NCBI GenBank assembly: GCA_050011195.1
Contig: JBEKJO010000010.1
Coordinates: forward strand, 6,525 to 70,524
Direction: 5' to 3'
Source of the DNA: PALSA-1440 sp050011195
GTDB taxonomy: Bacteria; Verrucomicrobiota; Verrucomicrobiia; Limisphaerales; UBA8199
Length of the DNA: 64,000 nt
Of the stretch, positions 8,293 through 17,126 are shown in pieces. The stretch's first letter is position 1. Every line of letters begins with the position of its first letter. The translations under genes were made by a program, and so were the position numbers. The notes under the pieces are model-generated. The model saw only the letters and a list, made by a program, of their open reading frames with translations. It did no database searches and was not told the origin of the DNA.

Positions 8293-9581
8293 CCAAGCCT
8301 ATTCCCTCACCCCTGTCCACGGTTTACTGTTCACTGTTTACTGGCCACTCGCCGCTGGGTAGGGCGCGTCACTCCGTGCGCGCCGCCACTTGCCTGAGTC
8401 TCGCCGTGGCGGCCGTTTCAGCCTTCGGGGCTGAGCCCGCCAGTTTCCTCCAACCCGTCCTCACCACCAATTACGTTGTGGTCACGAACATTGTCGTCGT
8501 AACCAACTACGTCACCGTCTCGAACGCTGCTCCCAGTCCCCGCCCCCTCACTGCGGGCCGCACAAGCTCTGCCTTGCCCGACTTGAGTTGGGTCCCACCG
8601 CAGGACAGCTATGACTGGATTCAACTCAACACCGGCGAATGGCTCAAGGGTCGCATCAAGGCCATGCAGGAGCGCCAGATTGAGTTCTTCAGCGAAAAGT
8701 TGAGTGACGTCACCTTCGACTGGAAAGACATCCGGCAAGTGCGTTCCCCCCGCACCATTGACGTATTGTTCGTAGGCGGCAAGAAGGTGTCAGGTCCCGT
8801 CACGGTGACACCAGAACGCGTCACAGTTGGCGGCGCACCACCGTATGTCGTTCCCCGTGACGAGCTACAAAGCCTCACGCCAGGGGGGGGCAAGGAGCGG
8901 GATTACTGGTCGATCGACCTGTCAGCCGGACTGTCCTTGCAAAGCGGCAACACCCGGGCGGTCCAATACAATGCCCAGGTCGGGCTCCAGCGCCGCACCC
9001 CGGACACGCGCCTCAGTCTCGATTACATCGGCAATTTCAGCAGCGTTAACGACGTCGAGAGCGCCAACAATCACCGCGTAAACACCGAATTCGACCTGTG
9101 GTTCTCGCGACGGTTCTATCTCGTCCTGCCGTTGGTCGAGTACTATAAGGACCCATTCCAGAACCTCGCCCATCGGGTCACCGCTGGCGTCGGCGTCGGC
9201 TACGACGTGATTGACCGCCCCAGCATGGAATGGAACATCACCACCGGTCCGGCCTACCAGTATGCCTGGTTTGATTCTACCGAACCGGGACAACCAACGG
9301 AGAAAGGCACCGCCGCGCTCACATTTGGCAGCCGCTTCAAATGGAACATCACTCCTCGCATCAAGTGGATACTGCAGTACCGCGGCCAATACACCAGCCG
9401 TGAGGTCGGCGAAACTACTCATCATGGCGTCAGCACCCTCTCGGTTGACCTCAACAAACGCCTCACGCTCGATGTTTCGGGCATTTGGGATCGCATCTCG
9501 GATCCCAAGGTTGGCGCGGACGGCGTTCGACCCAAGCCGGATGATTTTAGCCTGATCGTCGGATTGGGAGTGCATTTCTAA
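8289..9581 (+). CDS. DUF481-type outer-membrane protein
   Basis: 430 residues. After a long repeat-containing N-terminus (STVYCSLFTGHSPL) and a hydrophobic core comes a beta-rich domain of about 100 residues with SYDWIQLNTGEWLKGRIK and DVTFDWKDIRQV. The C-terminal two thirds is a beta-barrel with the DUF481 features LSLQSGNTR and final LGVHF. DUF481 proteins are outer-membrane barrels induced by stress in some bacteria; the transported substrate is unknown. It is the last gene of the rightward envelope cluster. Confidence 0.8.
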   Translation: MTKPIPSPLSTVYCSLFTGHSPLGRARHSVRAATCLSLAVAAVSAFGAEPASFLQPVLTTNYVVVTNIVVVTNYVTVSNAAPSPRPLTAGRTSSALPDLSWVPPQDSYDWIQLNTGEWLKGRIKAMQERQIEFFSEKLSDVTFDWKDIRQVRSPRTIDVLFVGGKKVSGPVTVTPERVTVGGAPPYVVPRDELQSLTPGGGKERDYWSIDLSAGLSLQSGNTRAVQYNAQVGLQRRTPDTRLSLDYIGNFSSVNDVESANNHRVNTEFDLWFSRRFYLVLPLVEYYKDPFQNLAHRVTAGVGVGYDVIDRPSMEWNITTGPAYQYAWFDSTEPGQPTEKGTAALTFGSRFKWNITPRIKWILQYRGQYTSREVGETTHHGVSTLSVDLNKRLTLDVSGIWDRISDPKVGADGVRPKPDDFSLIVGLGVHF

Positions 9582-10346
9582 ACCGAAGGAATCTGAGGAA
9601 GCGGCCAACAATCAACCCGATGAGAATGCCAGCCGATTCAAACTCACGATGAGCCACCGCGCGCTCGCGAAGGAGGTCAGTAAGACGACAAGACGCTGGT
9701 GAGGGGATCTCGAACCGGTGGCCGGGTCGTGGCGCGACAAGCCTCGGCCCACGGATCTGCCGCCGTCACTCACCCCATCTGGACCAACGCCGCAGAGCAG
9801 CCAGTTTGTATCCTTGCCGGGATGGATTAGCACAGCTCCTTCTCTTTGTACAATGTGGTCTGTTCACTCCTCGCTGGTGCCGAACCAACTCCGATCCAGA
9901 TTATGCGGCTGGAATCGTTGCCAAACAGAAGTCCTGAATGTTTCGCGATCCTTTTGCCATGAAACCGGCGAGCCCGCACCTGACTTTTGCTATAATTTGC
10001 GACAAAAGTCCCGTGGATCGGTGCAAAGGCGTGCAGGTTGCCTGGCTTCTCGACTTGCATAAATTGGCCCATTCTTGCACGTCATGGCATGGGCCACGGC
10101 TCCCTGGACAGATTCGAATCCCTTCGCTCGCTCCAATCCTACCAAGGGTTTTCTCACTCACCCCTCGTTTTGGCACAGTTTTGACCCAGTTTCGCGGGTG
10201 GGTGTCCCCAAAATCCGGTCTTCGGAGCTTTCGCAATTCTGTTTTGGGCCCGCCTGCTCCGCCGCTCTCGACGACCCGGGTTCCCCAAGTTTCTCGCGGG
10301 CCCGGTCGCCCAAAGGGCTCGCCGCCCGACAGCCCTAAAATGGGAT
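9582..10346. other. Intergenic border of the accessory island
   Basis: No supported gene. A good extended -10 (TGC then TATAAT at 9991-9996) faces right. A 7-bp inverted repeat (GGCCCAT...ATGGGCC) lies near 10065-10095. At about 10111-10133 the sequence TTCGAATCCCTTCGCTCGCTCCA (split here: TTCGAAT loop, then 3' acceptor-like strand ending CCA) resembles the 3' end of a tRNA without its 5' part, as left behind by site-specific integration. Confidence 0.4.
9988..9996 (+). promoter_or_regulatory. Extended -10 promoter element
   Basis: TGC directly followed by TATAAT, with no convincing -35 box. The 13-bp context TTTTGCTATAATT recurs at 47797-47809 in front of the orphan gene at 47873. It would give a transcript starting near 10003, running toward the recombinase at 10347 with a long leader. 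Confidence 0.4.
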
Positions 10347-11681
10347 ATGAGCCGGGCTCACCACAACAACGGGAGAAAGCCGATCGCCGAGATAAGTTCC
10401 GGCTCGGTGACGATTCCGATTTACGCGTCTCCCGTAACCGTCAAGCTCGGGAAGAAGTCGTCACAGAAGGCGGGGGTGGATTCCAAATTGGATGACGGCG
10501 GCTCGGATTGCAAGACTTACCCGTCGTTCAAGATTGTTTATTATGAAGGGACACGGCGCGTCTTCCGGCGCCGCAACACATTGGGGAAGGCCAAAGCGCT
10601 TGCCAAAGAATTGGCTGGCCAGTTGGCTTGCGACGGCGTCCGCTCCGAATACCTCACTGAGCAGGATCGCCGCATCTACGTTCTCGCCCAAAAAGCAGTC
10701 CAACCGCTCAATCTCGAAATCGATCAAGCCTGCCGTCTTTACGCCGACCTGCGAAATCGCGTAAAGGGGGCCACTCTCGAAGAAGCGGTCGATTTCCATA
10801 ACACCTTTGGCCAGCGAGTCCGACACGGGGCCACGACCGAGGAAGTCTACCAGGAATATCTCCAGCACTTGGAGAAACGCGGTGCTGGAGATTACCACGT
10901 GCGCGACGTCGAGAGACTCGTGGGCGGTTTGGTCAACGCCTTTCCGGGACCGATTGCCCGAATCGATACGCCGGACATTGACGATTTCCTCAGCCGTCGG
11001 GGCGGCAAGTCGCGCAACAAGAACAACTGGCGCCGAGGAATCATCGCGTACTTCAATTTCGCCCAGAAAAAGAATTTTCTGCCAAAAAACCTCGAACATG
11101 CCGCCGCCGCGACCTGCGAGTTCTCCGATCCACGCCAGAAAATCACCACGGAGGAAGAGGCAACAGCTCTCCTGCAGCGGAATGACATCTACACGCCGGA
11201 GGAGATGCACCTGATTCTCAAGGGAACCAGCCCGGCGCTTCGCCTCACGATTGAGATCAAGGGCTTTTCTGGGGTGCGCACCGAGGAGATCGTCCGTCTC
11301 TGGTGGATCATGATAGACGAAAAGGACAAGTGCATCCGCGTCCCCGACGCCGTCGGTAAAATCGACGCGCGCCTTGTTCTCATCCTACCCAATCTTGGAA
11401 AACGCCTGAGTGAGCACGCCGCGGATATCAAGCACGGACGCGTGGCCGCTGAATGGTCCTCGGCCAATTCGCTCTGGCACGCCTGGGAGCGGCAGGTGGA
11501 AAAGGCTGGCGTTCCGTACCGGCGCAATGCGTTCCGCAACAGCTATATTTCCTACCGGTTGGCTATTCTGCAGGACATTAATCGGGTGGCGGAGGAAACC
11601 GGCACGAGCCCGGAAATGATCCGCCGGAACTATCTGGTTCCGATCTCCAGGACAGTTGCCGAAGCATGGTTTGCGCTGTGA
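10347..11681 (+). CDS. Divergent tyrosine recombinase/integrase
   Basis: 444 residues. The C-terminal half has the layout of a tyrosine recombinase catalytic domain: FSGVRTEEIVRLWW matches the G[LV]R..E motif with the first catalytic Arg, NAFRNSYISYRLA sits where HxLRH is normally found (His replaced by Asn), and the end holds IRRNYLV with the probable nucleophile Tyr. The N-terminal half should carry the arm and core-binding regions. The altered HxxR box suggests a diverged or weakened enzyme. It is the first gene of the island and probably its mobility gene. Confidence 0.65.
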   Translation: MSRAHHNNGRKPIAEISSGSVTIPIYASPVTVKLGKKSSQKAGVDSKLDDGGSDCKTYPSFKIVYYEGTRRVFRRRNTLGKAKALAKELAGQLACDGVRSEYLTEQDRRIYVLAQKAVQPLNLEIDQACRLYADLRNRVKGATLEEAVDFHNTFGQRVRHGATTEEVYQEYLQHLEKRGAGDYHVRDVERLVGGLVNAFPGPIARIDTPDIDDFLSRRGGKSRNKNNWRRGIIAYFNFAQKKNFLPKNLEHAAAATCEFSDPRQKITTEEEATALLQRNDIYTPEEMHLILKGTSPALRLTIEIKGFSGVRTEEIVRLWWIMIDEKDKCIRVPDAVGKIDARLVLILPNLGKRLSEHAADIKHGRVAAEWSSANSLWHAWERQVEKAGVPYRRNAFRNSYISYRLAILQDINRVAEETGTSPEMIRRNYLVPISRTVAEAWFAL

Positions 11682-11825
11682 GGTTCGTTCCTCTGCCCTG
11701 GAGAGTTCGCCTGCCGATCAGCTGCAACCGATTCGCGGGGCCTCTCCCTCGATCTTCATGTGGGCGCCCCGCCCGCGTTGTCTCCACACCGCGTTGACCC
11801 TCGCCCCGCCTTATAATGGGGATGT

Positions 11826-12098
11826 ATGGGCATTGCTCCTGTCCGATTAATGGAAAGTGCGCCAGCCGAACACTCGGCTGCAAATTCTCGCGCCAAGCTC
11901 CTGAGAACCACCAAGAGTGGAATGGCCGCGCGTTACCAGGTGGGCACCCGCACGATCGAGAATTGGCAGTACTCGGGCGTCATCTACGCTCGCTTCGAGC
12001 AGGGCCGGGCCGTATTCGATGTGGCTGACTGCGACGAGCGACTCCTCGGCTGCGACAAAGGGAAACCATGCCATCACCTCAATCCAAACACTCGATGA
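11826..12098 (+). CDS. Small helix-turn-helix protein (excisionase-like)
   Basis: 90 residues from ATG 11826, or 82 from ATG 11850. The core RYQVGTRTIENWQYSGVI is a MerR/excisionase-type recognition segment, followed by a short beta wing (ARFEQGRAVFDV). It overlaps the next gene, which encodes a clear paralogue, by 31 bp. A TATAAT at 11812-11817 lies just upstream, too close to be a standard promoter for the first start. Likely a DNA-binding adaptor for the island's recombination or control. Confidence 0.5.
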   Translation: MGIAPVRLMESAPAEHSAANSRAKLLRTTKSGMAARYQVGTRTIENWQYSGVIYARFEQGRAVFDVADCDERLLGCDKGKPCHHLNPNTR

Positions 12099-12301
12099 CC
12101 CCCTCTAGCCAAAACACCCCCGAAGTACCAAAACCATTCGTAACGAAGGAGGCGCTGGCGCGGCGTTACGGTGTGTGCGATCGCACCATAGAGAAATGGA
12201 TGAAGGCGGGCATTCTCATCTTTCTCAAAGTCAACCGCGTCGTGCGCTTTCATGTCGAGGGCTGTGACGAGGCCTTGCGTAAACGCGGCTTCTTGAGTTG
12301 A
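12068..12301 (+). CDS. Small helix-turn-helix protein, paralogue of the preceding gene
   Basis: 77 residues. RYGVCDRTIEKWMKAGIL aligns with RYQVGTRTIENWQYSGVI of the upstream gene, and the wing VRFHVEGCDEAL aligns with AVFDVADCDERL. This points to a tandem duplication. The fold resembles excisionase/MerR winged helices that bind att-site or promoter DNA; a target cannot be read from sequence. AGGAGG-like bases are absent before the start, and the 31-bp overlap suggests coupled translation. Confidence 0.6.
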   Translation: MPSPQSKHSMTPSSQNTPEVPKPFVTKEALARRYGVCDRTIEKWMKAGILIFLKVNRVVRFHVEGCDEALRKRGFLS

Positions 12302-12991
12302 GCCTTGTTTGCCTTACAAGATTCACAGCCATGTCCCGATCACGGCTTCTTCACAGGTTCGGCCTACCTCCATCGCGGTCGAGGGTGACGAAGGCACATC
12401 GGAGGCTCTCGCCGGGCCGGAATTGCACCGCCGCGTCCGGGCCGACTTTCCCGCTGCTCCCAACAAAACCGAATGGAAAACCTACGGCCATGATGACACT
12501 GAGGCAGCTTATTTGCGAAAATGCGCAGGAAGTCTTGGACACGCCTTCTTCCCGGCTTCCCGACACTACTCCGCCAACCTTCTCTTTGGTTCGTGGCCAA
12601 TCTCGCGCCGCTGACAAACCCCTCACCCCTCACGCGCAGCAGTCACTCGATGACCGCCCAGTGGGTTGCGGACTGTATGAACTACAGCGCCCGGGGTTTG
12701 TGTCTGCGGGGCTTTTTGTGGGGACACTCGCGCCGAACCGGCGACCGGATTGCAGGAAAGCCTTGATTCTATTGGGCTTTGATGCACTGGCCAAAGAGGC
12801 GGCCGACGTGAAGTTGGATTTCCAGCAAATGAAGATGGTCGTCAAACACATTCCAAAAGCCCCGGTTTACTGGGCTTTTCGCAATTTGAATATGAGTCCT
12901 ATAAACGTAAAAACCATGGCATCACCCTCGAACCACTGCGCTTGTGGGGAGGGTTGTGGGGAAGCCTACAACGTAGAAACGGAGGTCTCTT
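12302..12991. other. Non-coding or decayed stretch with one terminator
   Basis: Open frames exist here, but they are Arg/Ser/Pro-rich, begin at poor starts and run through the terminator-like hairpin at 12855-12879. No domain recognised. I see no gene I can support. Confidence 0.5.
12855..12879 (+). terminator. Rho-independent, bidirectional-type hairpin
   Basis: AAAAGCCC and GGGCTTTT form a perfect 8-bp stem around a 9-nt loop. The A-run before and T-run after the stem allow termination on either strand. It isolates the helix-turn-helix pair from the recombinase at 12992. Confidence 0.6.
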
Positions 12992-14260
12992 ATGGCTAGC
13001 CTGCGGAGGACAAAGGGAAAGTTCCATACGATTCGAGGCCGCCGAGCCGATGGTTCCCCGTTCGAATCCGTTACGGATATTCCACAGGAACCGCCAGGAC
13101 TAGCCCCGGGGGATCCAGAATACGCGGAAGCCAAAGCGGAACTGGAGAAGCAGGCGCTCGAGGAAGCGAACGATGTGGAAGCAAGATCGCGGAAGCGCAA
13201 AATGTCGGAAGAAGAATATGAGGCCCGAGCCAGGTACCGTGCCAAAAAGGTCCTGCGCGAAGACAACAAGGCGTCTCCAGCGGCATTCATAATTGCCTGG
13301 CTATGGGAGCACGTGATTAGGAACCGACTCCATTACACCAAGGTACGCTGCCTGTGCAATCTCATTGACGGCTTGATCGCCATTTTGGACAAAGAAGGCT
13401 GTGAGACAATTCACGAGGTGCGGCGAGAACACTTTGATTCCTACGTGTTTGAGCTTCGAAGCGCTTCGTACTCGCCGGGGGTTGTCAACAGTGCTGTGGA
13501 CTATCTGAAGGCCCTGGGACGCGAAATTAGGCACCAAACAGGCAGCGTCGTAGCCGACGGGCTGCAGAAGGAGCAGACAGACTATGACGAGCGGCTGCCC
13601 TTTGCATTTGAAGAAATGATTCGCATTTTCGCAGCACTCCCCGAAGTTGTCGGTTCGCTGTTCCGCGAATGGACTCTGTTTCTGCTAATCATGCTCTATA
13701 CCGAGATGCGGCCCGCTGATTCGGCAAGAACCAAACGAAAAGACATCCGTCTTGAGGACGGCGCTATAAGAATCACGTCCTCAAAAACGAAGGGATTCAG
13801 GAGTAAACACAAGTGGAAGCCAATGCATAAGCGGTTGCTCCGGTATGTGACGCAGATGCTGGCAGAAGTCGAACTCCAACCAGAAGATCTCCTGTGTCAG
13901 CATCTCGGTCACATGTCAGAACAATCCCTTTCGACCAAGTTTCGCGACATTCTCGAACACGCCCGGATTGATCAACTAAGGAACAAAGGGGAAAACCGGA
14001 TCAATCCGTTTAGTCAAAAATCGCTCTATTCCATCAAGCACACCGCCTGTGTTTGGTACGATGCAACCGGTGGCAAAAAGCAGGACCAAAAAGATGAACA
14101 CTGCGATTCTACCGAGCAGGCCAAAGAACACTATCGCCATGACACTCCTGATCCTACGGTAATGGAAATGAGGCGCCAAACTATCAATCGGATGCCAGAT
14201 GTTGGCGTCGAATGGAAGAAGGCAGAGGCAGGTGTTGGAAAGGTAAAGAACCCCGCATGA
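12992..14260 (+). CDS. Tyrosine recombinase/phage-type integrase
   Basis: 422 residues. The N-terminus has a small basic beta domain, then a core-binding region (residues about 90-190). Catalytic signatures follow: LYTEMRPADSARTKRKDI with the first Arg, the beta-hairpin Lys in ITSSKTKGF, SLYSIKHTA in the HxxR position (Lys in place of Arg) and HYRHD near the end with a candidate Tyr. An acidic insert (QDQKDEHCDS) precedes the last motif. The stop overlaps the next ATG (ATGA at 14257-14260). Confidence 0.7.
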   Translation: MASLRRTKGKFHTIRGRRADGSPFESVTDIPQEPPGLAPGDPEYAEAKAELEKQALEEANDVEARSRKRKMSEEEYEARARYRAKKVLREDNKASPAAFIIAWLWEHVIRNRLHYTKVRCLCNLIDGLIAILDKEGCETIHEVRREHFDSYVFELRSASYSPGVVNSAVDYLKALGREIRHQTGSVVADGLQKEQTDYDERLPFAFEEMIRIFAALPEVVGSLFREWTLFLLIMLYTEMRPADSARTKRKDIRLEDGAIRITSSKTKGFRSKHKWKPMHKRLLRYVTQMLAEVELQPEDLLCQHLGHMSEQSLSTKFRDILEHARIDQLRNKGENRINPFSQKSLYSIKHTACVWYDATGGKKQDQKDEHCDSTEQAKEHYRHDTPDPTVMEMRRQTINRMPDVGVEWKKAEAGVGKVKNPA

Positions 14261-14832
14261 GATACATCGTCAAACACCAGGCCGCGGACGAAAATATTCA
14301 ATTACTCTTAGACGCCGCGGCACTAGTGGAACCCGAATGGATTACGGTCATTAATTGCGCGTACGGCGGCGGCATCAAAACATGCATCGGTCGTCACTTA
14401 GGGCCTGGAGACTTGGTTGGAAACAAGATAGCACTTCGTCCTACGCTCAGCGAATGCATCATAAGGAGACCTTTGCCGGAGGATCTGGTGGCGTATTTGC
14501 AGAAATTGCCCCAATCAGATCCATATTTTTGTCCTCGCCTGCATGAGATGACTACGGGGCAGTTTGGGAGTTCATGGAGAATCCTGTGTGCCACGGCGAA
14601 GTTGAAACTTCACATGCTCGTGCTCACGTGGCCGTACCGGGACGCCAATCAAGAGTCGATCAAATGGGAGCGCGCCCAAGGCTGCTTGGATAGAATTGCA
14701 GAACAATGGCTGTCAGAAGGGGAACGTGAGGAGCTCCGGGCGAAGGCCGCGAATTGGGCCCGCCTCGGATCCAAGACCGGGAACCGACGCCGACGGCTCA
14801 CCCGGGCCCAGCTAATGGCTCCTCTGAAGTAA
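14257..14832 (+). CDS. Recombinase-like protein lacking catalytic residues
   Basis: 191 residues, coupled by a 4-bp overlap to the recombinase upstream. The layout follows a tyrosine recombinase catalytic domain: GGGIKTCIGRHLGPGDL aligns with the usual G[LI]R..E.L.L.W.D[IL] block, GNKIALRP...CIIRRPLP with the hairpin and basic strand, and DLVAYLQKLP with the following helix. The first Arg is Lys, the hairpin Lys is missing and no HxxR or terminal Tyr is convincing. It could be a regulatory partner of the active recombinase or a decaying paralogue. The relation is my reading by eye. Confidence 0.45.
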   Translation: MRYIVKHQAADENIQLLLDAAALVEPEWITVINCAYGGGIKTCIGRHLGPGDLVGNKIALRPTLSECIIRRPLPEDLVAYLQKLPQSDPYFCPRLHEMTTGQFGSSWRILCATAKLKLHMLVLTWPYRDANQESIKWERAQGCLDRIAEQWLSEGEREELRAKAANWARLGSKTGNRRRRLTRAQLMAPLK

Positions 14833-15238
14833 GTGCTCAGCACGACGGGGTTCAACTTGTACCGACGGGTTGTGACAGCCCCAGGGGTGCGGCTTGCCGG
14901 GGGGCAGCATCCCCGCCATCTGGTTTCACAACTGGTCTGGGATGCAACAAAGCACCTTTGCCCTGGCGAGCCGGTCGCCCCAAGCGCCAGCGGCGCATTG
15001 CCGGGAAGGATAGCGCGATGGGCCTGCGCCGCACGGACATGGCCGCTGCCCTCAATGGCGCGGAGCGTTCCCTTCTGGATTATAACAGCTCCTCCGGTTT
15101 CGCCCCCAGCCGATGGTCCCGGCCGAATTGCGGCCCTCGAGGCCGCCGGCTTTCTCGCGTTCCTCGTCAGCACCGAAGATGTCATTCTCACGCAAACCAA
15201 CGGGAATTATTATTGGGTACGGCTCCAGAGTAAACAAT

Positions 15239-15258
15239 CCTCGCAGCAAGCTGCGAGG
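15239..15258. repeat. REP-like palindrome 1
   Basis: CCTCGCAGC-AA-GCTGCGAGG, a perfect 9-bp stem. It shares the central GCAAGC with palindrome 2, 40 bp away. The design (short GC stem, conserved tip) resembles REP elements mobilised by REP-associated (RAYT) transposases. Confidence 0.55.
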
Positions 15259-15297
15259 CATTCCAGAATGTTGAACTTTGTCTCTTTTTTAATAAAG

Positions 15298-15313
15298 CCG
15301 AAGCAAGCTTCGG
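15298..15313. repeat. REP-like palindrome 2
   Basis: CCGAAGC-AA-GCTTCGG, a perfect 7-bp stem followed by GGTATCAAACCC. It has the same GCAAGC tip as palindrome 1. It lies next to the truncated end of the DUF499 fossil, so it may mark a rearrangement point. Confidence 0.55.
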
Positions 15314-15329
15314 GGTATCAAACCCAACG

Positions 15330-16110
15330 AGAATGAAAATTGGTCGATCCAGGAAATAGCGCGCGGTCTGCAGCAGTTCATCCAGACGGCCCGATCTGCC
15401 GCCAGGAAAACCAGGGTGTTGGGATACTGGCGCGGGCTGTTGCCCCGGCGGCTGAGAATCTTCTCCTCCCGCAACATTTAACCATCAACCACCAACTGTT
15501 CCCTGGCGCGCCCGCCGAGTACCCGGCTGCAAGGCCCCGACACCCGTGAATTTCCCGATCAGCAATCCTTCTGCCCACCGCTCCCGAATTCGTAGCCCCA
15601 CGATGCGCCAGGTGGAGTTCAAGAACAAGCTTCCCGCATCCGCGAGAAATGCCGAGGACGTTTTGACCTCCAACGTCTTCTCCCTCTTAAAATACAGCGA
15701 CCGCCGCACCTGTCTCCGCCAGCTCCCTCCGCCTTGCCGGACTCGAGATCCCGGCCGCCGAATTCGACCAGGTCCCCTTCGCCTTCTGGCCTCGATACGA
15801 CGATGGCCGGCCGCCATTGGGTAGCAATCCGCTGGAACACATTCCTTAATCGGGCCAGCGCTTCGCGGCCCTTGGCGCCGCCGTCCTCTTCGGCATGCAC
15901 ACCCGCGGTGGGTGATGCACCAGTCCCATCGGATGAAGCCGGGATGCTGAATACGAGCAAAGCGTAGGTGGCCGCCTTCATCTCTTGGCTCAACTTCTGC
16001 GCAAAGGTGAATTGGGTCTCGAAATCTTCGCTCGGAAGGTCATGCGTGTCATGCAATTGCCGCGCGTACAGGGGTGTTTTCTCCTTCCAAACTCGGTCAG
16101 ACAAGAAATC
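15330..16110 (-). pseudogene. Decayed DUF499 ATPase gene (defence-type), internal fragments
   Basis: On the minus strand, 16105-15770 reads YARQLHDTHDLPSEDFETQF, TFAQKLSQEMKA, LLVFSIPASS and GREALARLRNVFQRIATQWR, which matches what I know of the Walker B and downstream region of DUF499 ATPases. After that the frame drifts; a further piece at 15477-15340 reads GNSPRQYPNTLVFLAADRA, another DUF499 hallmark. The start, a large middle section and the end are missing. Full-length DUF499 proteins are about 1000 residues and travel with DUF1156 methylases in anti-phage clusters; no such partner remains here. Confidence 0.7.
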
Positions 16111-16113
16111 TGA

Positions 16114-16437
16114 ATGAAGACCAAAACTCTTGAAATTGCAGTCGATGAACTGCAGAACGCTGATTATCCGAATTGCTACGCGGCAATTCCACCGAACGGC
16201 AAAGTGTGCAGTCACACTGGACTGAGGCACACCCACTTGTACTCAATGCTCGCAGCCGGGGGCGCTGCGCGGCCTTATGTCCGCGTTGTGAACCTGCGGG
16301 AACCCGGCGCGAGCAAGGGCAAGACCCTATTCCATGTCGGCGATTTTCTCCGCTACCTGGATCTGCATGCCAAGCAACAGGGTTCTGGCGAGCAACGCTC
16401 CGCCATCCAGGATCGGGACGTCACGCGGCGGAGGTGA
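16114..16437 (+). CDS. Small DNA-binding-like protein of mobile elements
   Basis: 107 residues from ATG 16114. The segment CSHTGLRHTHLYSMLAAGG resembles a helix-turn-helix in which a small protein reads DNA, followed by RPYVRVVNLREPGASKGKTL and FHVGDFLRYLD. I associate this arrangement with short adaptor proteins on verrucomicrobial integrative elements, but cannot name a family. The C-terminal 20 residues are polar and probably disordered. Confidence 0.5.
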   Translation: MKTKTLEIAVDELQNADYPNCYAAIPPNGKVCSHTGLRHTHLYSMLAAGGAARPYVRVVNLREPGASKGKTLFHVGDFLRYLDLHAKQQGSGEQRSAIQDRDVTRRR

Positions 16438-16586
16438 TTAGCCAAAGGGCTGATGGCCAGGCAAAACCAATTCCGACCATCTCAAGCCCGATCTCCTGAC
16501 CAGTAAACATGGTGCCGGGGGGAATGTTTTTCAGAGCCCTGAACAAGAGCGCTTCGCGAAACACGTCGCCGTGGCAGAAAGACAGT

Positions 16587-16919
16587 ATGAACAACGATTT
16601 GCAAAGCGCCGAGTTCCGGGAACGGTGGGCTTATATCGCCGAGCCGGGATGGGAAATCAACCAGGAAGTATTCAGCCGGGCCGACCGCCGCCGGGCCAAA
16701 GTCCTCCACTGCGCGATCCCCGTGACGCAAGCCAAACGGCTGACGGATGCGGCCTTTCCGACGGGATGGGACGTCGACAAGTGCCTCATCGCCAGTGTCG
16801 GTCGCAAAGCCCGGCCGGAGTTGGAAAACTGGGAGTACAGCCCGCAAATCGGAGCCGTACCGCAGCTCCCCTACCAGAGGAGCCCAGGCACATGGCCCGA
16901 GAGCTGCGCCAATTTGTGA
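16587..16919 (+). CDS. Hypothetical island protein
   Basis: 110 residues from ATG 16587; an in-frame start at 16509 would add a poor N-terminus. The sequence ERWAYIAEPGWEINQEVFSR, then VLHCAIPVTQAKRLTDAAFP and WDVDKCLIASVG looks like a folded mixed alpha/beta domain. The last 20 residues look random, so the gene may be truncated at its 3' end. No family recognised. Confidence 0.4.
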   Translation: MNNDLQSAEFRERWAYIAEPGWEINQEVFSRADRRRAKVLHCAIPVTQAKRLTDAAFPTGWDVDKCLIASVGRKARPELENWEYSPQIGAVPQLPYQRSPGTWPESCANL

Positions 16920-17126
16920 ACGAACTGGAGGCATGCCGGCGAAGATTGGGGATGAATAGAGGACGGCCGGAAAAGGGAAAGCTGCAACTCCTGTAAATCG
17001 TCGCCAAACAAGTGGTCGATGAAACCAAGTCCATCGCCGTTCACCATCGGTGGTTGGCAGGGCAATTACGTCGGCCTCCGCGCAGCAGCGTGTTCCGCCT
17101 TGAAACGTTGCCGATAGCCTTGGGCT

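Larger units (their letters stand above)
14833..15329. other. Non-coding stretch with two REP-like hairpins
   Basis: Frames are open but show no recognisable protein. The stretch ends with two short palindromes (listed separately) that separate the recombinase genes from a decayed gene on the other strand. Confidence 0.5.

Noticed and set aside
12298..12999. Long open frame of 233 codons on the plus strand
   Set aside because: It starts with TTG, has a random Arg/Ser/Pro-rich composition, runs through a clear terminator hairpin and overlaps the recombinase start.
14833..15336. Open frame after the recombinase-like gene
   Set aside because: No motif, no start signal, and it runs through both REP-like hairpins.
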